This document shows, piece after piece, positions 1 to 8,956 of a stretch of DNA of 52,553 nucleotides. Position numbers and translations under genes: made by a program. Source of the DNA: Candidatus Heimdallarchaeota archaeon (GTDB taxonomy: Archaea; Asgardarchaeota; Heimdallarchaeia; Heimdallarchaeales; Heimdallarchaeaceae); assembly GCA_023136245.1 (NCBI GenBank), contig JAGLRO010000017.1, positions 1 to 52,553 on the forward strand, given 5' to 3'. Numbering within the stretch: the stretch's first letter is position 1; each line of letters starts with the position of its first letter. The notes beneath the pieces were generated by a model. It ran no database searches, was not told the origin of the DNA, and saw nothing but the letters and a program-made list of their open reading frames with translations.

Positions 1-60
1 AAGGCAAATAACGAAAAATATTAAAAAGAATACTAAAATGAGCGAAGTAATTACTTCTAT

Positions 61-166
61 GCCTCGATGGTGTAGCTCGGCCAATCATTGCGGACTTTCA
101 CATGCAAAAGTCCGCGTGACATAGCAGAATATTCCGCAGACCCGGGTTCAAATCCCGGTCGAGGCA
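61..166 (+). tRNA. tRNA-Glu(TTC) with intron
   Basis: The acceptor arms gcctcga (61-67) and tcgaggc (159-165) pair fully. Discriminator A is at 166 and CCA is encoded at 167-169. The T-arm is ccggg-ttcaaat-cccgg. The anticodon stem gcgga (90-94) pairs with tccgc (133-137), and the loop starts CTTTCA with anticodon TTC at 97-99. About 31 nt of extra sequence lies in the anticodon loop. The D-arm resembles other archaeal tRNA-Glu genes. Confidence 0.93.
101..131 (+). other. tRNA-Glu anticodon-loop intron (about 31 nt)
   Basis: Inserted at or next to canonical position 37/38. The boundaries could be 101-131 or 102-132; the latter gives a CUUUCAC loop. The BHB is imperfect: TTC (97-99) can pair with GAA (127-129) around the bulges. 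Intron bases 107-115 (aaagtccgc) are also a perfect 9-bp complement of exon bases 90-98, which include the 5' strand of the anticodon stem and part of the anticodon. Confidence 0.75.
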
Positions 167-263
167 CCAATCTTTTCTAATTATCTGATTGAAAATGAAC
201 TCTAAAAATCATAGGCTTAGATTAATATTTATTAAAGTTTCAACATGAAGTTTCTCGGATATT

Positions 264-728
264 ATGATACAATTTCGAAAAGCAACATTAGAAGATATTG
301 ATATTTTGGTTAATTTGAGAGTAAATTTTCTAAAAGAAGTGGAGAAGCCAAGCAATGAAGCATTATCTATTGTTCTGAGAGAATCAATTCATCAATTCTT
401 TAGAAAAAAGATGCATAACAATGAATTCGTATCTTGGATAGCTACTAATGAAGGAAAAATAATAGCTACTAGTGGAGTTTCATTTTTAGATGTTCCAACT
501 AGCTATGCAAACGCATCAGGAAAGGAAGCTTACATTATGAATTTGTACACTCTACCTCAATTTAGAAAAAGAGGAATTGGAACCAAATTGCTAGATAAAA
601 TTATCTCAGAGGTAAGAAAGAGTATGGTAAAGAAAATTCGTTTGCATTCAACTGAAATAGGAAAACCAATTTATATTAAAAAAGGATTTGACGATAGTAA
701 TAATGAGATGGTGCTGTATTTAGAATAA
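264..728 (+). CDS. GNAT family N-acetyltransferase
   Basis: A 154-residue protein with the size and layout of a single GNAT domain, which transfers an acetyl group from acetyl-CoA to an amine. The opening IQFRKATLEDID is the usual first strand and helix. The acetyl-CoA pyrophosphate-binding loop is visible at about residues 98-110 (QFRKRGIGTKLL, the R/Q-x-x-G-x-G/A motif), preceded by the strand YIMNLYTLP. The C-terminal IYIKKGFDD matches the usual 'Y.K.GF' strand. The substrate cannot be read from the sequence. The gene sits alone between tRNA-Glu and tRNA-Leu. An AT-rich TATA-like stretch lies near 223-232, about 35 nt upstream of the ATG, consistent with a short or absent leader. Confidence 0.88.
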   Translation: MIQFRKATLEDIDILVNLRVNFLKEVEKPSNEALSIVLRESIHQFFRKKMHNNEFVSWIATNEGKIIATSGVSFLDVPTSYANASGKEAYIMNLYTLPQFRKRGIGTKLLDKIISEVRKSMVKKIRLHSTEIGKPIYIKKGFDDSNNEMVLYLE

Positions 729-809
729 CCCTCTGACACTCAAAGATAGATTTAAAAAAACCAATAGATTGAGTATTTAACTACAAAAAATGAATCATTA
801 ATCGCTATT

Positions 810-891
810 GCGGGGATTGCCGAGTGGTCAAAGGCGCTGGACTTAGGATCCAGTCCTTAGTGGTTCGGGAGTTCGAATCTCCCTCCCCGCA
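810..891 (+). tRNA. tRNA-Leu(TAG)
   Basis: A class II tRNA: acceptor gcgggga (810-816) pairs with tccccgc (884-890), discriminator is A, and CCA is encoded at 892-894. The anticodon loop CTTAGGA gives anticodon TAG at 844-846 (Leu, CUA codons). It has a long variable arm and a standard T-arm, gggag-ttcgaat-ctccc. No intron. Confidence 0.96.
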
Positions 892-1024
892 CCACTAATA
901 AATTCCATTTTTCTGCTTTTCTTATCGCCTGAATAGTTTATTATACACCTAACCATTTTTTTCACTTTCAATTCAGTCTGTCTGCTTTTCTTATAAACCA
1001 GAAATATAATGTTATTATAGAAAA

Positions 1025-1486
1025 ATGTCATCATGCACGCTCTTACAGAACAATCCTCTTGATTTGGGGGTTGTTCTAGTAAAATTCGACAAAAAACTTG
1101 GTCCACTAGTTTTATTTAACGAATCTTCTCTAGATGAAAATCTACTTATGAAACTTGCTATTAAAGGAACATCTACTCTTATGAATGGACTTCCTTATAG
1201 TACGGAAAATTCAAGACGATTTAGAGGGCTATTGCAATTATCTGATTATACTTTTGTATACGGTTTTGATCTTCTTTTAACAGAGGATCATAACAAAGAA
1301 GATTCATTTACTCCCGTGCTCTTGTTTCTTGTATTTCCCTCTCATTCAGTTTCTATAATTGGCTCTAATATAAGGAAAATTGAAACAGCATTGTTCAGAA
1401 GAACTCAAAATATTGTTAACTTCTCAAATTTAAAGCCTGAATTCGGAATGGAAATATTATCAGAATTTCAAAGTTTTTTCCTTTAA
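1025..1486 (+). CDS. Small longin/roadblock-like protein (putative)
   Basis: A 153-residue protein with no catalytic motif. The segment after residue 13 (LGVVLVKFDKKLGPLVLFN) has the form 'G.V.VK.D..LGP', which is common at the start of longin/profilin-like strands in archaeal and Asgard trafficking-type proteins. A later strand (TPVLLFLVFP) is followed by an amphipathic helix, giving a mixed alpha/beta single domain. Longin and roadblock domains in eukaryotes serve small GTPases and vesicle SNAREs; in Asgard archaea they are abundant and mostly uncharacterised. The assignment is by pattern only and a structure prediction would decide it. The gene stands alone, 131 bp after tRNA-Leu. Confidence 0.4.
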   Translation: MSSCTLLQNNPLDLGVVLVKFDKKLGPLVLFNESSLDENLLMKLAIKGTSTLMNGLPYSTENSRRFRGLLQLSDYTFVYGFDLLLTEDHNKEDSFTPVLLFLVFPSHSVSIIGSNIRKIETALFRRTQNIVNFSNLKPEFGMEILSEFQSFFL

Positions 1487-1524
1487 AGAAAATTTTTTAT
1501 TTACTTGAAAAATTATCTCCAACA

Positions 1525-1534
1525 TCTATAAATA
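1525..1534 (+). promoter_or_regulatory. TATA box for the first large membrane-protein gene
   Basis: The sequence tctataaata lies about 47 nt before the ATG at 1581, in the 95-bp gap after the preceding gene. The same TATAAATA core occurs upstream of the genes at 4229 and about 34266. This is by pattern only. Confidence 0.5.
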
Positions 1535-1580
1535 GTAACAAAAACTTATGTGTTAGTATTGCTGTAGAAACTGGTAAATT

Positions 1581-4067
1581 ATGAATGAAAATTCACCACC
1601 TCCATACTCAGAACCAACAGAAGAAGATGAAGAGAAACTGAAGAAAGAGAAAAAAGAAAAAGAACTATATCCCCCAAAACCTCCTCGTCCTGTGGAACCT
1701 ACTCAACCGCCAACTGCTTCTATTCCAACTCCTCCACCACTACCAAAAGAAATCTCTCAACAAATAACAGATGATACAAGAACAGTTCATCCTCGTCCTC
1801 AATCTGTTGTTTTACCTGAGGAACAAAGAAGAACACCTCTCCCTTCACCTGTGGTAGTTCCAGAAGAAGAAAAGGAGACTAAGAGAAGATCATTTTTCTG
1901 GTGGGGATGTTTATTCTTCCTGCTTTGGAATATTACTCTTATGTTTCTCCTTGAAGCAACACTCCAACCTCGAAATAGCTTGGCAGCAGGTATTATTGCT
2001 TATTCTCTAGGACTTCTGGGTTTAGTAATTTTCTCGTTACTTGTTAACAACATAAAGAAAATTGCGATTGCTTTTCCAGTACTTCTTTTAATCGTATTTG
2101 GGTTGAGTATTCTTTTTCATGTTACAAATCTACCAGCATACAATCCTCTGTCTCCTCTATCTGAAAGAGCTTTTTTTGTTGTAGAATCCATAAAGAATAG
2201 TACAAATCTGTTTGGAACTGAGGGGATTATTTTTGGTAGCATAACCGTAGAAAATCTCGAACTATGGAGTTTAGCTGCTTATGCTGTTGATTTTATCATA
2301 ATACTTCTCATATTTATGGTAGGTTCTCTTTCACTCGTGTGGTTTATTAAACTAGTTACTTCCAAAAAAGAAATTTCAACATCTTTCTTAATTGTCTTGG
2401 CACTTGTATTATTTACAATTGGTTTAGTATTGTCACCCGTCATCCATTTGAGCTTGGCTGGTTTTATAGACTTTGGAGGGAATACATTAGTTGGAGCAAA
2501 TCATATAGCTGGGAGTGTTGAGATTATGGGAAGCTTTGGAAATGCTACCCAAGAAGATATAAACAGAGCATTAGAAAACTTCCTTCTAGCTGAAGAAAAC
2601 ATTAGAAATGCACGTAATAGTATCAATATGTTCTCATTTATATTTGGATTTATCAAAATCACTGAAATTTTACTACATTTTATGGATGCTTCACTCATTC
2701 TTTTAAGTGGGGTTGAACCACTGATTAACGGTTCATATCAGATTTTTCAGGGTTTCCAAGATGTTTCTGAATCTTTGAATCAAAGCGATACAAGCGAAAC
2801 ATTAGCTACTCAAGGATTTACTATTAAGAAAAGTGTAGTAAATGAAAGCTTGTTTCAAATCGGTGTAAATAAAGTCGAAGCAGGTTTAAATGAGCTTGGT
2901 TCTAGCATGAATTTACTTTATGAAGCGTTTGATGAAATCAATTTAGCAAATATATCTGATATCTACAGCTTTCTTGATAGACTCCCTTTTCAAACTGATG
3001 AAATTCAGCTATACATTGTAGATATAGAAGAATATATTCAGTCATTCTCCAAAGTACCAGGAGTTATAGAAATTTTGGTTGAGCACCCAATTAAGAATGA
3101 ATTACCTTCTCGTTATGCAACACTAACTCATTTCCTATATGGTGCTTATAATTTGATAAATGCTGCTGATTATATTAGCGATAATAGCGCTTACAATGGT
3201 ACAGCAGCTTTTTTTGATGATGCTAGATCCAACTTCAGTTTAGTTTCTGACCAATTAGCAAGAGATGAAGCACAACAAATGATTGGATCAGAAACAATCT
3301 TCTTCAATGAAACATTAAGTTTCATTTATGATATGACCAAAATATCAGCTAACATCAGTTCATATGGTTCTGACATAGGGGTTGTTTTTAGCGGTTTAAA
3401 TGATACACTTTCAAATTTCGATCAAGGATATGAAAATATTACTAGCTATCCAGAAATTAGTAATGAGCTTGATGGTCTGGTTAATCTTTCCGAAAGTTTA
3501 AACACCACTGCACATGAAATTGATTATGATATATCTTTAATGAAGATAAAATCAGAGAACGAAACTTATGGAGTTTTTAGTGAACCAAGTCAACAAATAG
3601 TATCTTCATTAGAAAAATTCGACTTAATAACTAATGCTGAGAATTCTTTCAATATTGCAAAAGCTCTCTTTCACCTTTTTAATTCAATGGGGCATTTGAA
3701 AGATATGCATGATAATATTATAATTGGCGAACAGCAGTTCGTAAATGATTCGTTATATGTTGAAGCTAATAACTCATTTATAATGGCAAATGTATCTCTA
3801 TACAGTTCTATGTCAGAAATGGATTCAGCTATTTCATATATGAATAAAACAGCAGAAGGAGACATGGTTCAACTTGAAGAAACCAGAACTATGTTTTTAG
3901 AAATAAAAAACACGTTAGAGAGCGTCATTATCTATTTCAACAACCTTCTATCACTTGCAAGTTTAGGCCCTGTAGCAAATCTTTCATATGTTTCTGGTAA
4001 TTCAACTTTAATTATAGACACTCTGTCAAATGTTAATAATCAACTATCAGATGTTATGGCTCAGTAG
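1581..4067 (+). CDS. Multi-pass membrane protein with long helical outer domain (paralogue 1)
   Basis: An 828-residue protein of no family I recognise. Residues 1-103 form a Pro/Glu/Lys-rich cytoplasmic tail with a PPPY motif at 6-9 and several PPxP runs. Five hydrophobic segments follow at about 105-125, 134-155, 160-180, 228-257 and 264-292. Residues 300-828 are soluble, predicted mostly helical, and rich in N-x-S/T sequons (NST, NLS, NKT and others), as expected for a glycosylated external domain. It is clearly paralogous to the next gene: shared positions include YNPLxPxSER after the third helix, P-x-IHL-x-x-AG-x-x-D-x-G after the fifth, and QIFQGF in the outer domain. Only this copy has the proline-rich tail. 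Function is unknown; a surface sensor, adhesin or structural membrane protein is possible. Confidence 0.85.
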   Translation: MNENSPPPYSEPTEEDEEKLKKEKKEKELYPPKPPRPVEPTQPPTASIPTPPPLPKEISQQITDDTRTVHPRPQSVVLPEEQRRTPLPSPVVVPEEEKETKRRSFFWWGCLFFLLWNITLMFLLEATLQPRNSLAAGIIAYSLGLLGLVIFSLLVNNIKKIAIAFPVLLLIVFGLSILFHVTNLPAYNPLSPLSERAFFVVESIKNSTNLFGTEGIIFGSITVENLELWSLAAYAVDFIIILLIFMVGSLSLVWFIKLVTSKKEISTSFLIVLALVLFTIGLVLSPVIHLSLAGFIDFGGNTLVGANHIAGSVEIMGSFGNATQEDINRALENFLLAEENIRNARNSINMFSFIFGFIKITEILLHFMDASLILLSGVEPLINGSYQIFQGFQDVSESLNQSDTSETLATQGFTIKKSVVNESLFQIGVNKVEAGLNELGSSMNLLYEAFDEINLANISDIYSFLDRLPFQTDEIQLYIVDIEEYIQSFSKVPGVIEILVEHPIKNELPSRYATLTHFLYGAYNLINAADYISDNSAYNGTAAFFDDARSNFSLVSDQLARDEAQQMIGSETIFFNETLSFIYDMTKISANISSYGSDIGVVFSGLNDTLSNFDQGYENITSYPEISNELDGLVNLSESLNTTAHEIDYDISLMKIKSENETYGVFSEPSQQIVSSLEKFDLITNAENSFNIAKALFHLFNSMGHLKDMHDNIIIGEQQFVNDSLYVEANNSFIMANVSLYSSMSEMDSAISYMNKTAEGDMVQLEETRTMFLEIKNTLESVIIYFNNLLSLASLGPVANLSYVSGNSTLIIDTLSNVNNQLSDVMAQ

Positions 4068-4163
4068 TGATTTTGTGTAATCTCTACTGATGAAAATCAA
4101 TGATTTAAATCTTCTAGTTCAGAAATTGAATCCCGGATTACTTCTATTTTATTAATTTCAACA

Positions 4164-4173
4164 CATATAAATA
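4164..4173 (+). promoter_or_regulatory. TATA box for the second large membrane-protein gene
   Basis: The stretch catataaata lies about 56 nt before the ATG at 4229 within a 161-bp gap, so the second paralogue probably has its own promoter. Confidence 0.5.
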
Positions 4174-4228
4174 CCCTATACTGCTATTCACTATTTAGAA
4201 TCCATTAATGATTTCTGAGGTTTAAAAT

Positions 4229-6484
4229 ATGAGTACTGAAAAAATTGCATATGAAATGCCTTCAGATCAAGAAAAGAAAAAATGGAGTTTTCTTGGATGG
4301 GGACTTCTGTTTCTTGCCATTTGGACTATTGCTTTAATGTTCATATTACAAGCAGCATTGCAACCAGCTGATAGTTTTGTTGCTACAATAATTGCATATG
4401 CTTTAGGTCTTCTTGGTTTGGGGATTTTTGCAGGATTAACAAGGAGTAAAGCGAAAGTTTTACTAGCGATTCTACTCTTAATTGTCCTCTTCGGCGCTGG
4501 AGCCCTATTACATTATCTAAACGCTCCCATCTACAATCCTCTTGCTCCTGTTTCAGAACGTGTCATACTATTGTCAGATCACGTTGATGATTTTAGTGAA
4601 ACAGAACTTTGGGAAAACAATGTTCCAGCAGCGATTGTAGATAATATGGACCAAATCAAGAGATTCTCTATCTTAGCTTTTTTTATTGACTTAGTTATTA
4701 TGATTCCCATAATGACTTTTGGAATGATAGGACTTACGTGGATTATTCAAATATTCACGCAAAAACCCGATTGGATGTTATTACTTTCAGGATTCTTTGC
4801 ACTTGTGTTCTTCATTCTTGGAATGATTATAGCTCCGACAATTCATCTCCTAGTTGCTGGTGTATTGGATCTGGGAACAAATATTAGCATAGGAGCTTTC
4901 TATATGATAGATGGCTTTACAGTCTTGCTTGACATACAAAACGCTAATCAAAGTGAAATTAACAGAGCAGTAAACAGCTTTAATCTCGCTTCGGAATGGC
5001 TTGAAAAAGGTGGTGAAGACATAGCCTCATTTCTCTGGGGCTTAGGACTCCTCCCATATGGTATTGGAGACGCTGCAGACGATCTAAATCATTTATTCCA
5101 AGCAGTATTCATACTGTTTAGAGGAGTGGGTCCGTTTGCAAATGCATCTTTCCAGATCTTCCAAGGATTTAATTCTATTTCTCAAGCTCTAAATACAAGT
5201 AGTGGTTCAATATTGACAGCCCAGGGAGAAGAAATAAAGAAATCTATAGACGATGATCTCTTCAATCAAGGAATAGAATATGTCAATGACGGTATATTGC
5301 AATTCAGCAACAGCTCTGATATTTTGGATGAAGCACTAGCAGAAGTTCAAGAAGTTGATTGGACTGATATTGAAGAAGCCCTAGGGACAATTCCTGGAGG
5401 AGTTGGAGAGACAGTTACCCCTGTTTTTGACCAAATTGAAGGCTATATCGACATGTTTGAGGAAGCAACAGGTCTTATTGATGTATTAATCAGCGCCCCA
5501 ACATTTACAAATGGAACCCAAAGTGAGTATGCTGCCTTAATACACTTCTTCAAAGGAGCGTACAATGTGATGAAAGCAGCTGAAACAATAGGAGATGAAA
5601 CAAACTTCGTTGGTACAGATGTTTACTTTGACAGAGCAGGAGAACATTTTAATGTCACTTATAATGCTCTAAACACTCCTGAAGTAGATGCATTAATTTA
5701 TTCCGATACACCAATTCTGAACTACACCGTTGCTTTCTTAGTAGATATGACTGGGCTAGCAGCTGAGATTAGCTACTTCGGAGGAGATTTGGGTCCCGTA
5801 TTAATGGCAATGAATTCAACATTATCTAATTTTGATAGTGGTTATGAAAATGTCACAGACTATAGTCCCATCTTATATGATTTAGACGCTTTCAGGAATT
5901 CAACAAATGATTTGATGGAGAGTGCTGATTCCCTTGATACTCACATCGTTGATATCCAAGAAAAAGCAAACAACAATACATATGGTGAATTTAGTTCTAC
6001 TGCATATGAATTTGCAACAAACTTCAATCAATTCAATTTAACGTTGAACGCTAGAAATGCAAATGCGATAGCCCATTCGTTCTATTATCTATTTTCAGCA
6101 ATGGATGATTTAAAAACTGTGACTACGGAAGTGAATGATGGAAATGATGACTTTTATGTACCTGATTATCCAGCAGCTTCAATCCACTTTACAGCAGCAA
6201 ATAATTCACTCGCTTCAGCTATTGCTAATATGGAAAGTGCTGAAATATATATGAACCAAACAGAGACTGGAGGAATGATACAACTTTCTGGTAGCGTTAC
6301 AGCTATTCATAATATACGTATCTCTCTAATCAATGTTCAATCTGATATGATTTTCATCACAAACATAGCTGCAGGTGGAAGTCCCTCTCCAGCTGAAATT
6401 GCTGATGTAGGAGTCGGATTTAACAATATCATCGATTCTCTTGTGACTGTAAACACTGATTTAGGACAAATTGCTTCACAATAA
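4229..6484 (+). CDS. Multi-pass membrane protein with long helical outer domain (paralogue 2)
   Basis: A 751-residue paralogue of the upstream gene. It starts only about 20 residues before its first membrane helix and so lacks the proline-rich tail. Hydrophobic segments lie at about 21-41, 51-70, 76-95, 148-173 and 185-207. The rest is a long, mostly helical soluble region with many N-x-S/T sites and repeated blocks of hydrophobic residues spaced for coiled coils. Alignment by eye shows matching blocks: LMFxLxAxLQP in helix 1, IIAYxLGLLGL in helix 2, YNPLAPVSER, and QIFQGF at the start of the outer domain. The tandem arrangement points to gene duplication. No enzymatic motif is seen, and the function is unknown. 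Confidence 0.85.
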   Translation: MSTEKIAYEMPSDQEKKKWSFLGWGLLFLAIWTIALMFILQAALQPADSFVATIIAYALGLLGLGIFAGLTRSKAKVLLAILLLIVLFGAGALLHYLNAPIYNPLAPVSERVILLSDHVDDFSETELWENNVPAAIVDNMDQIKRFSILAFFIDLVIMIPIMTFGMIGLTWIIQIFTQKPDWMLLLSGFFALVFFILGMIIAPTIHLLVAGVLDLGTNISIGAFYMIDGFTVLLDIQNANQSEINRAVNSFNLASEWLEKGGEDIASFLWGLGLLPYGIGDAADDLNHLFQAVFILFRGVGPFANASFQIFQGFNSISQALNTSSGSILTAQGEEIKKSIDDDLFNQGIEYVNDGILQFSNSSDILDEALAEVQEVDWTDIEEALGTIPGGVGETVTPVFDQIEGYIDMFEEATGLIDVLISAPTFTNGTQSEYAALIHFFKGAYNVMKAAETIGDETNFVGTDVYFDRAGEHFNVTYNALNTPEVDALIYSDTPILNYTVAFLVDMTGLAAEISYFGGDLGPVLMAMNSTLSNFDSGYENVTDYSPILYDLDAFRNSTNDLMESADSLDTHIVDIQEKANNNTYGEFSSTAYEFATNFNQFNLTLNARNANAIAHSFYYLFSAMDDLKTVTTEVNDGNDDFYVPDYPAASIHFTAANNSLASAIANMESAEIYMNQTETGGMIQLSGSVTAIHNIRISLINVQSDMIFITNIAAGGSPSPAEIADVGVGFNNIIDSLVTVNTDLGQIASQ

Positions 6485-6513
6485 TCCTTTTTCTTTTTCT
6501 TTTTCTTTAATTT
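6485..6513 (+). terminator. T-rich transcription terminator
   Basis: Directly after the stop codon comes a run of several T5-like tracts broken by single C residues, without a strong hairpin. This fits archaeal oligo-T termination. Confidence 0.45.
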
Positions 6514-6617
6514 AAGCTAAAAGTACTTTTTAGCAGAAATCTGTACAATTGCCTAAAGAGAATAACTTTTTATTTTAAATCGAGCATTTTTCATTATAGA
6601 TTTAAAAAGGTACCATT

Positions 6618-7847
6618 ATGAATCCATCAAATGTATTTTTAGCATACAATCATAGTAAAGGAGATTTTAGCGAATTAAGGGACCAAACAAAGTTTCAACA
6701 ATTATTAGATTCAGATACAGCTGAAATAAGCAATCGATTATCTGGATTAGATATTGATGGGATTTTAGTCTTTAATCATGATAAGAATGAGTGGCACCTC
6801 ATATTTAGCACACAGCTTGGGCTTGTTGCTCAAAGAACAGGGAGAAGACAAGCTGATACTATTAGTAGATCAGGATTTTTACTTGCTAGTGGAGAAAGAG
6901 TAGGAATAAAATGTAGGCTTGAGCAGATAACTGATGATAATATTGGTGATTTGTTTAAAACTGTTCAAGAAAAGTATATTGAAACAGATCTTGGGGGTTT
7001 TCAAGGAGATTCACGACAAGATTCATATCCTAAATCAGTCCAGTCACGAGTAGAAAGACCACCTGAAGATAAACCACTTCTTCCACCTCAAGAACAGGCA
7101 GTTGAACCTACTTCTGAGCTTGAACCTGAACCACAAACAATTGTCTTTACTGAGCCTGAGCCTGAAGTTGAACCTGAGGTTGTAGCTGAGCCTGAACCCA
7201 TAATTGAAGCAGAACTTGATGCAGTACTTGATCCTCAACCAATTGTAGATCCAACTCATGAACCAGCAATTGAAGCGATACCCGAAACACCATTTGAATC
7301 TAAACCTGAAATTGAGAAAGTCGTTGAAGAAGTCGTTGAAGAAGTTGTTGAAGAAGTTGTAGATAAGGTGGCAGTTGGTGTTGCAAAAGAATTAGGTGAT
7401 GTTACATTCGAAGGTGTTGTTAAAGAAGCTCTCGAAGAAAAAGCAGAGGAACTAATTGAGAAAGTCGTTGAAGACGTAATTGAAGAAGTCCTTGAAGAAG
7501 TCGAAGAAGAGTTAGAAGAAGCCATAGAAAAAGGAATGGATAAAGCTGAAGCCGTAGAGGAAATTGTAGAAGAAGTGATTGAAGAAATAATCGAAGAAGT
7601 TGCAGAAGCTGTTGAAGAAGTCGCAGAAGATGCAATAGAAGAAGCTGTAGAAGAAATAATCGAAGTAGTTTCTGAGGAAATAAGTAAGGATACCGCAGAA
7701 GAAATGGCTGAAGAAATTGTTGAAGATGTAGTTGGAGAATCTCTCGAAGATGTCATCAAAAAAGTGGTTGAAGAAAAAGTTGAAGAAATAACTGAAATTG
7801 TTGAAGACACTGTAGAAGAGGAACTTGAGAAAGATTCTGAAGATTAA
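6618..7847 (+). CDS. Acidic Glu/Val-rich repeat-helix protein with N-terminal globular domain
   Basis: A 409-residue protein in three parts. Residues 1-122 look like a folded alpha/beta domain (LDIDGILVFNHDKNEWHLIF is a clear pair of strands) that I cannot name. Residues 123-235 are a disordered linker rich in Pro and Glu with repeated EPEPE/EVEPE units. Residues 236-409 are an extremely acidic helix built from units such as VEEVVEEV and IEEIIEEV, with valine or isoleucine recurring every 3-4 positions, so one face is aliphatic and the other carries glutamates. This suggests a long amphipathic helix for self-assembly or membrane contact. The reading frame is intact through the low-complexity stretch. 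It follows the two membrane paralogues on the same strand but is separated by 133 bp with a terminator-like tract. Confidence 0.8.
   Translation: MNPSNVFLAYNHSKGDFSELRDQTKFQQLLDSDTAEISNRLSGLDIDGILVFNHDKNEWHLIFSTQLGLVAQRTGRRQADTISRSGFLLASGERVGIKCRLEQITDDNIGDLFKTVQEKYIETDLGGFQGDSRQDSYPKSVQSRVERPPEDKPLLPPQEQAVEPTSELEPEPQTIVFTEPEPEVEPEVVAEPEPIIEAELDAVLDPQPIVDPTHEPAIEAIPETPFESKPEIEKVVEEVVEEVVEEVVDKVAVGVAKELGDVTFEGVVKEALEEKAEELIEKVVEDVIEEVLEEVEEELEEAIEKGMDKAEAVEEIVEEVIEEIIEEVAEAVEEVAEDAIEEAVEEIIEVVSEEISKDTAEEMAEEIVEDVVGESLEDVIKKVVEEKVEEITEIVEDTVEEELEKDSED
7315..7830 (+). repeat. Low-complexity GAA/GTT-rich coding repeat
   Basis: Short imperfect repeats of the kind gttgaagaa run through this coding segment and encode the V/I-E-E units. 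Unit length is irregular, so this is not a simple microsatellite. Long spurious reading frames appear on the opposite strand because of it. Confidence 0.7.
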
Positions 7848-7884
7848 ATTCTCCTTATTTTTATTTTATTTTATTTTGTTTATC
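7848..7884 (+). terminator. T-rich terminator
   Basis: Repeated ttatttta units follow the stop codon of the acidic repeat protein, in the short gap before the next gene. Confidence 0.4.
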
Positions 7885-7922
7885 ACAAAAGTAATTTATG
7901 GAGACATTTCTATAATAAAATA

Positions 7923-8945
7923 ATGAAAGATACTGTCTTAAGCATTTTAGCTGGTGGTTTTTCTCGTCGCTTCCAAAATAGGAAAAAAAAATGGAAAGAT
8001 AAAGCTCTGCTATCTTTTAACAAAGTTCCACTTTTAGTTCATCTTATAACACAAGGAATTGAATATTATGAGAAAATCTCAATATCTGTGAATTCTCAAG
8101 AAAGGAAAAGACAGTATACAAAATTAATAGAGAAACATAAATTATCTCTAATTCCTGACTTTATAGTCGATAATAAGAGTTTTAGATTTGATGGTGCTCT
8201 TCTTGGAATAACATCTTCTTTAAGGAAACATAATGATTGTAATATTCAATTCATTCCTTCTGATCGACCATTCTTAAATTTCCAAATTTTCGATAAATTA
8301 AGTGTTAATGAATTTGGAACAAGCTTTTTGTGTTTCGAAAATGGTATGATTGAACCTTTACTTTGCTTCTATGGTTCAAAGATATACATCCCCCCTCAAT
8401 TTCTGCAACTTCACCTATCTAGAGCGGACGTGATAATTCGGTTATCACCACATTTACAAATATATAATGCAACAGAAATACTTGAGACAAACAATCTGTC
8501 ACCATTGATTTTTAAGAACATTAATCAACCAAGAGATATTCAGCTTTTAGAAAGTAAAATAGCTACAGCAACAGATGTTACTATACTACCTCCTAGGATG
8601 ATTCAACGTAAAAAACTTCTGAGTATTGAAACCGCTGGAGAAAAAGTAAGTAAGAGTAAATTCCTACAAAAATTAATAAAAACCAAGAATTTTTACGCAG
8701 CATTTCTTTGGGGGATGTATTTTGAGATGAACTCTAAAATCAGTAGAGAGGAATATCTAGATTTAGCTTCTATTGTTTTAAAGCATGAATACCAATATTG
8801 GTTAGATAACAAATTGCCTTTTCTTGCACTTCATGCTTTACAAGATTTATTACAAGCAGTTCCTGAAGAACGAGATGAAAGAAACATTAGAACGATAAGT
8901 GAGTTAAAAGAAAAAATGGAAATAAAACCTCGAAAAACATTATGA
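7923..8945 (+). CDS. MobA-like molybdenum cofactor nucleotidyltransferase
   Basis: A 340-residue protein whose first 190 residues form an NTP-transferase domain of the MobA type. The signature LAGGFSRR at residues 9-16 is followed by the conserved lysine region WKDKALLSF (24-32), and FIPSDRPFL provides the Asp of the metal site. MobA attaches GMP or CMP to molybdopterin to make the dinucleotide cofactor of formate dehydrogenases. The family is usually about 200 residues; here 140 extra residues form a mostly helical C-terminal region I do not recognise. The gene converges on the formate dehydrogenase gene with only 11 nt between them. That supports the cofactor role, although a different nucleotide-sugar transferase cannot be excluded. 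Confidence 0.72.
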   Translation: MKDTVLSILAGGFSRRFQNRKKKWKDKALLSFNKVPLLVHLITQGIEYYEKISISVNSQERKRQYTKLIEKHKLSLIPDFIVDNKSFRFDGALLGITSSLRKHNDCNIQFIPSDRPFLNFQIFDKLSVNEFGTSFLCFENGMIEPLLCFYGSKIYIPPQFLQLHLSRADVIIRLSPHLQIYNATEILETNNLSPLIFKNINQPRDIQLLESKIATATDVTILPPRMIQRKKLLSIETAGEKVSKSKFLQKLIKTKNFYAAFLWGMYFEMNSKISREEYLDLASIVLKHEYQYWLDNKLPFLALHALQDLLQAVPEERDERNIRTISELKEKMEIKPRKTL

Positions 8946-8956
8946 TTTTACGAAGC

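Noticed and set aside
843-1106. 87-codon minus-strand frame
   Set aside because: It runs through tRNA-Leu and the start of the longin-like gene, and no homology is seen.
7256-7810. 184-codon Ser/Thr-rich frame on the minus strand
   Set aside because: It is the antisense of the Glu/Val repeat region; its Ser/Thr/Ile composition follows from the GAA/GTT repeats.
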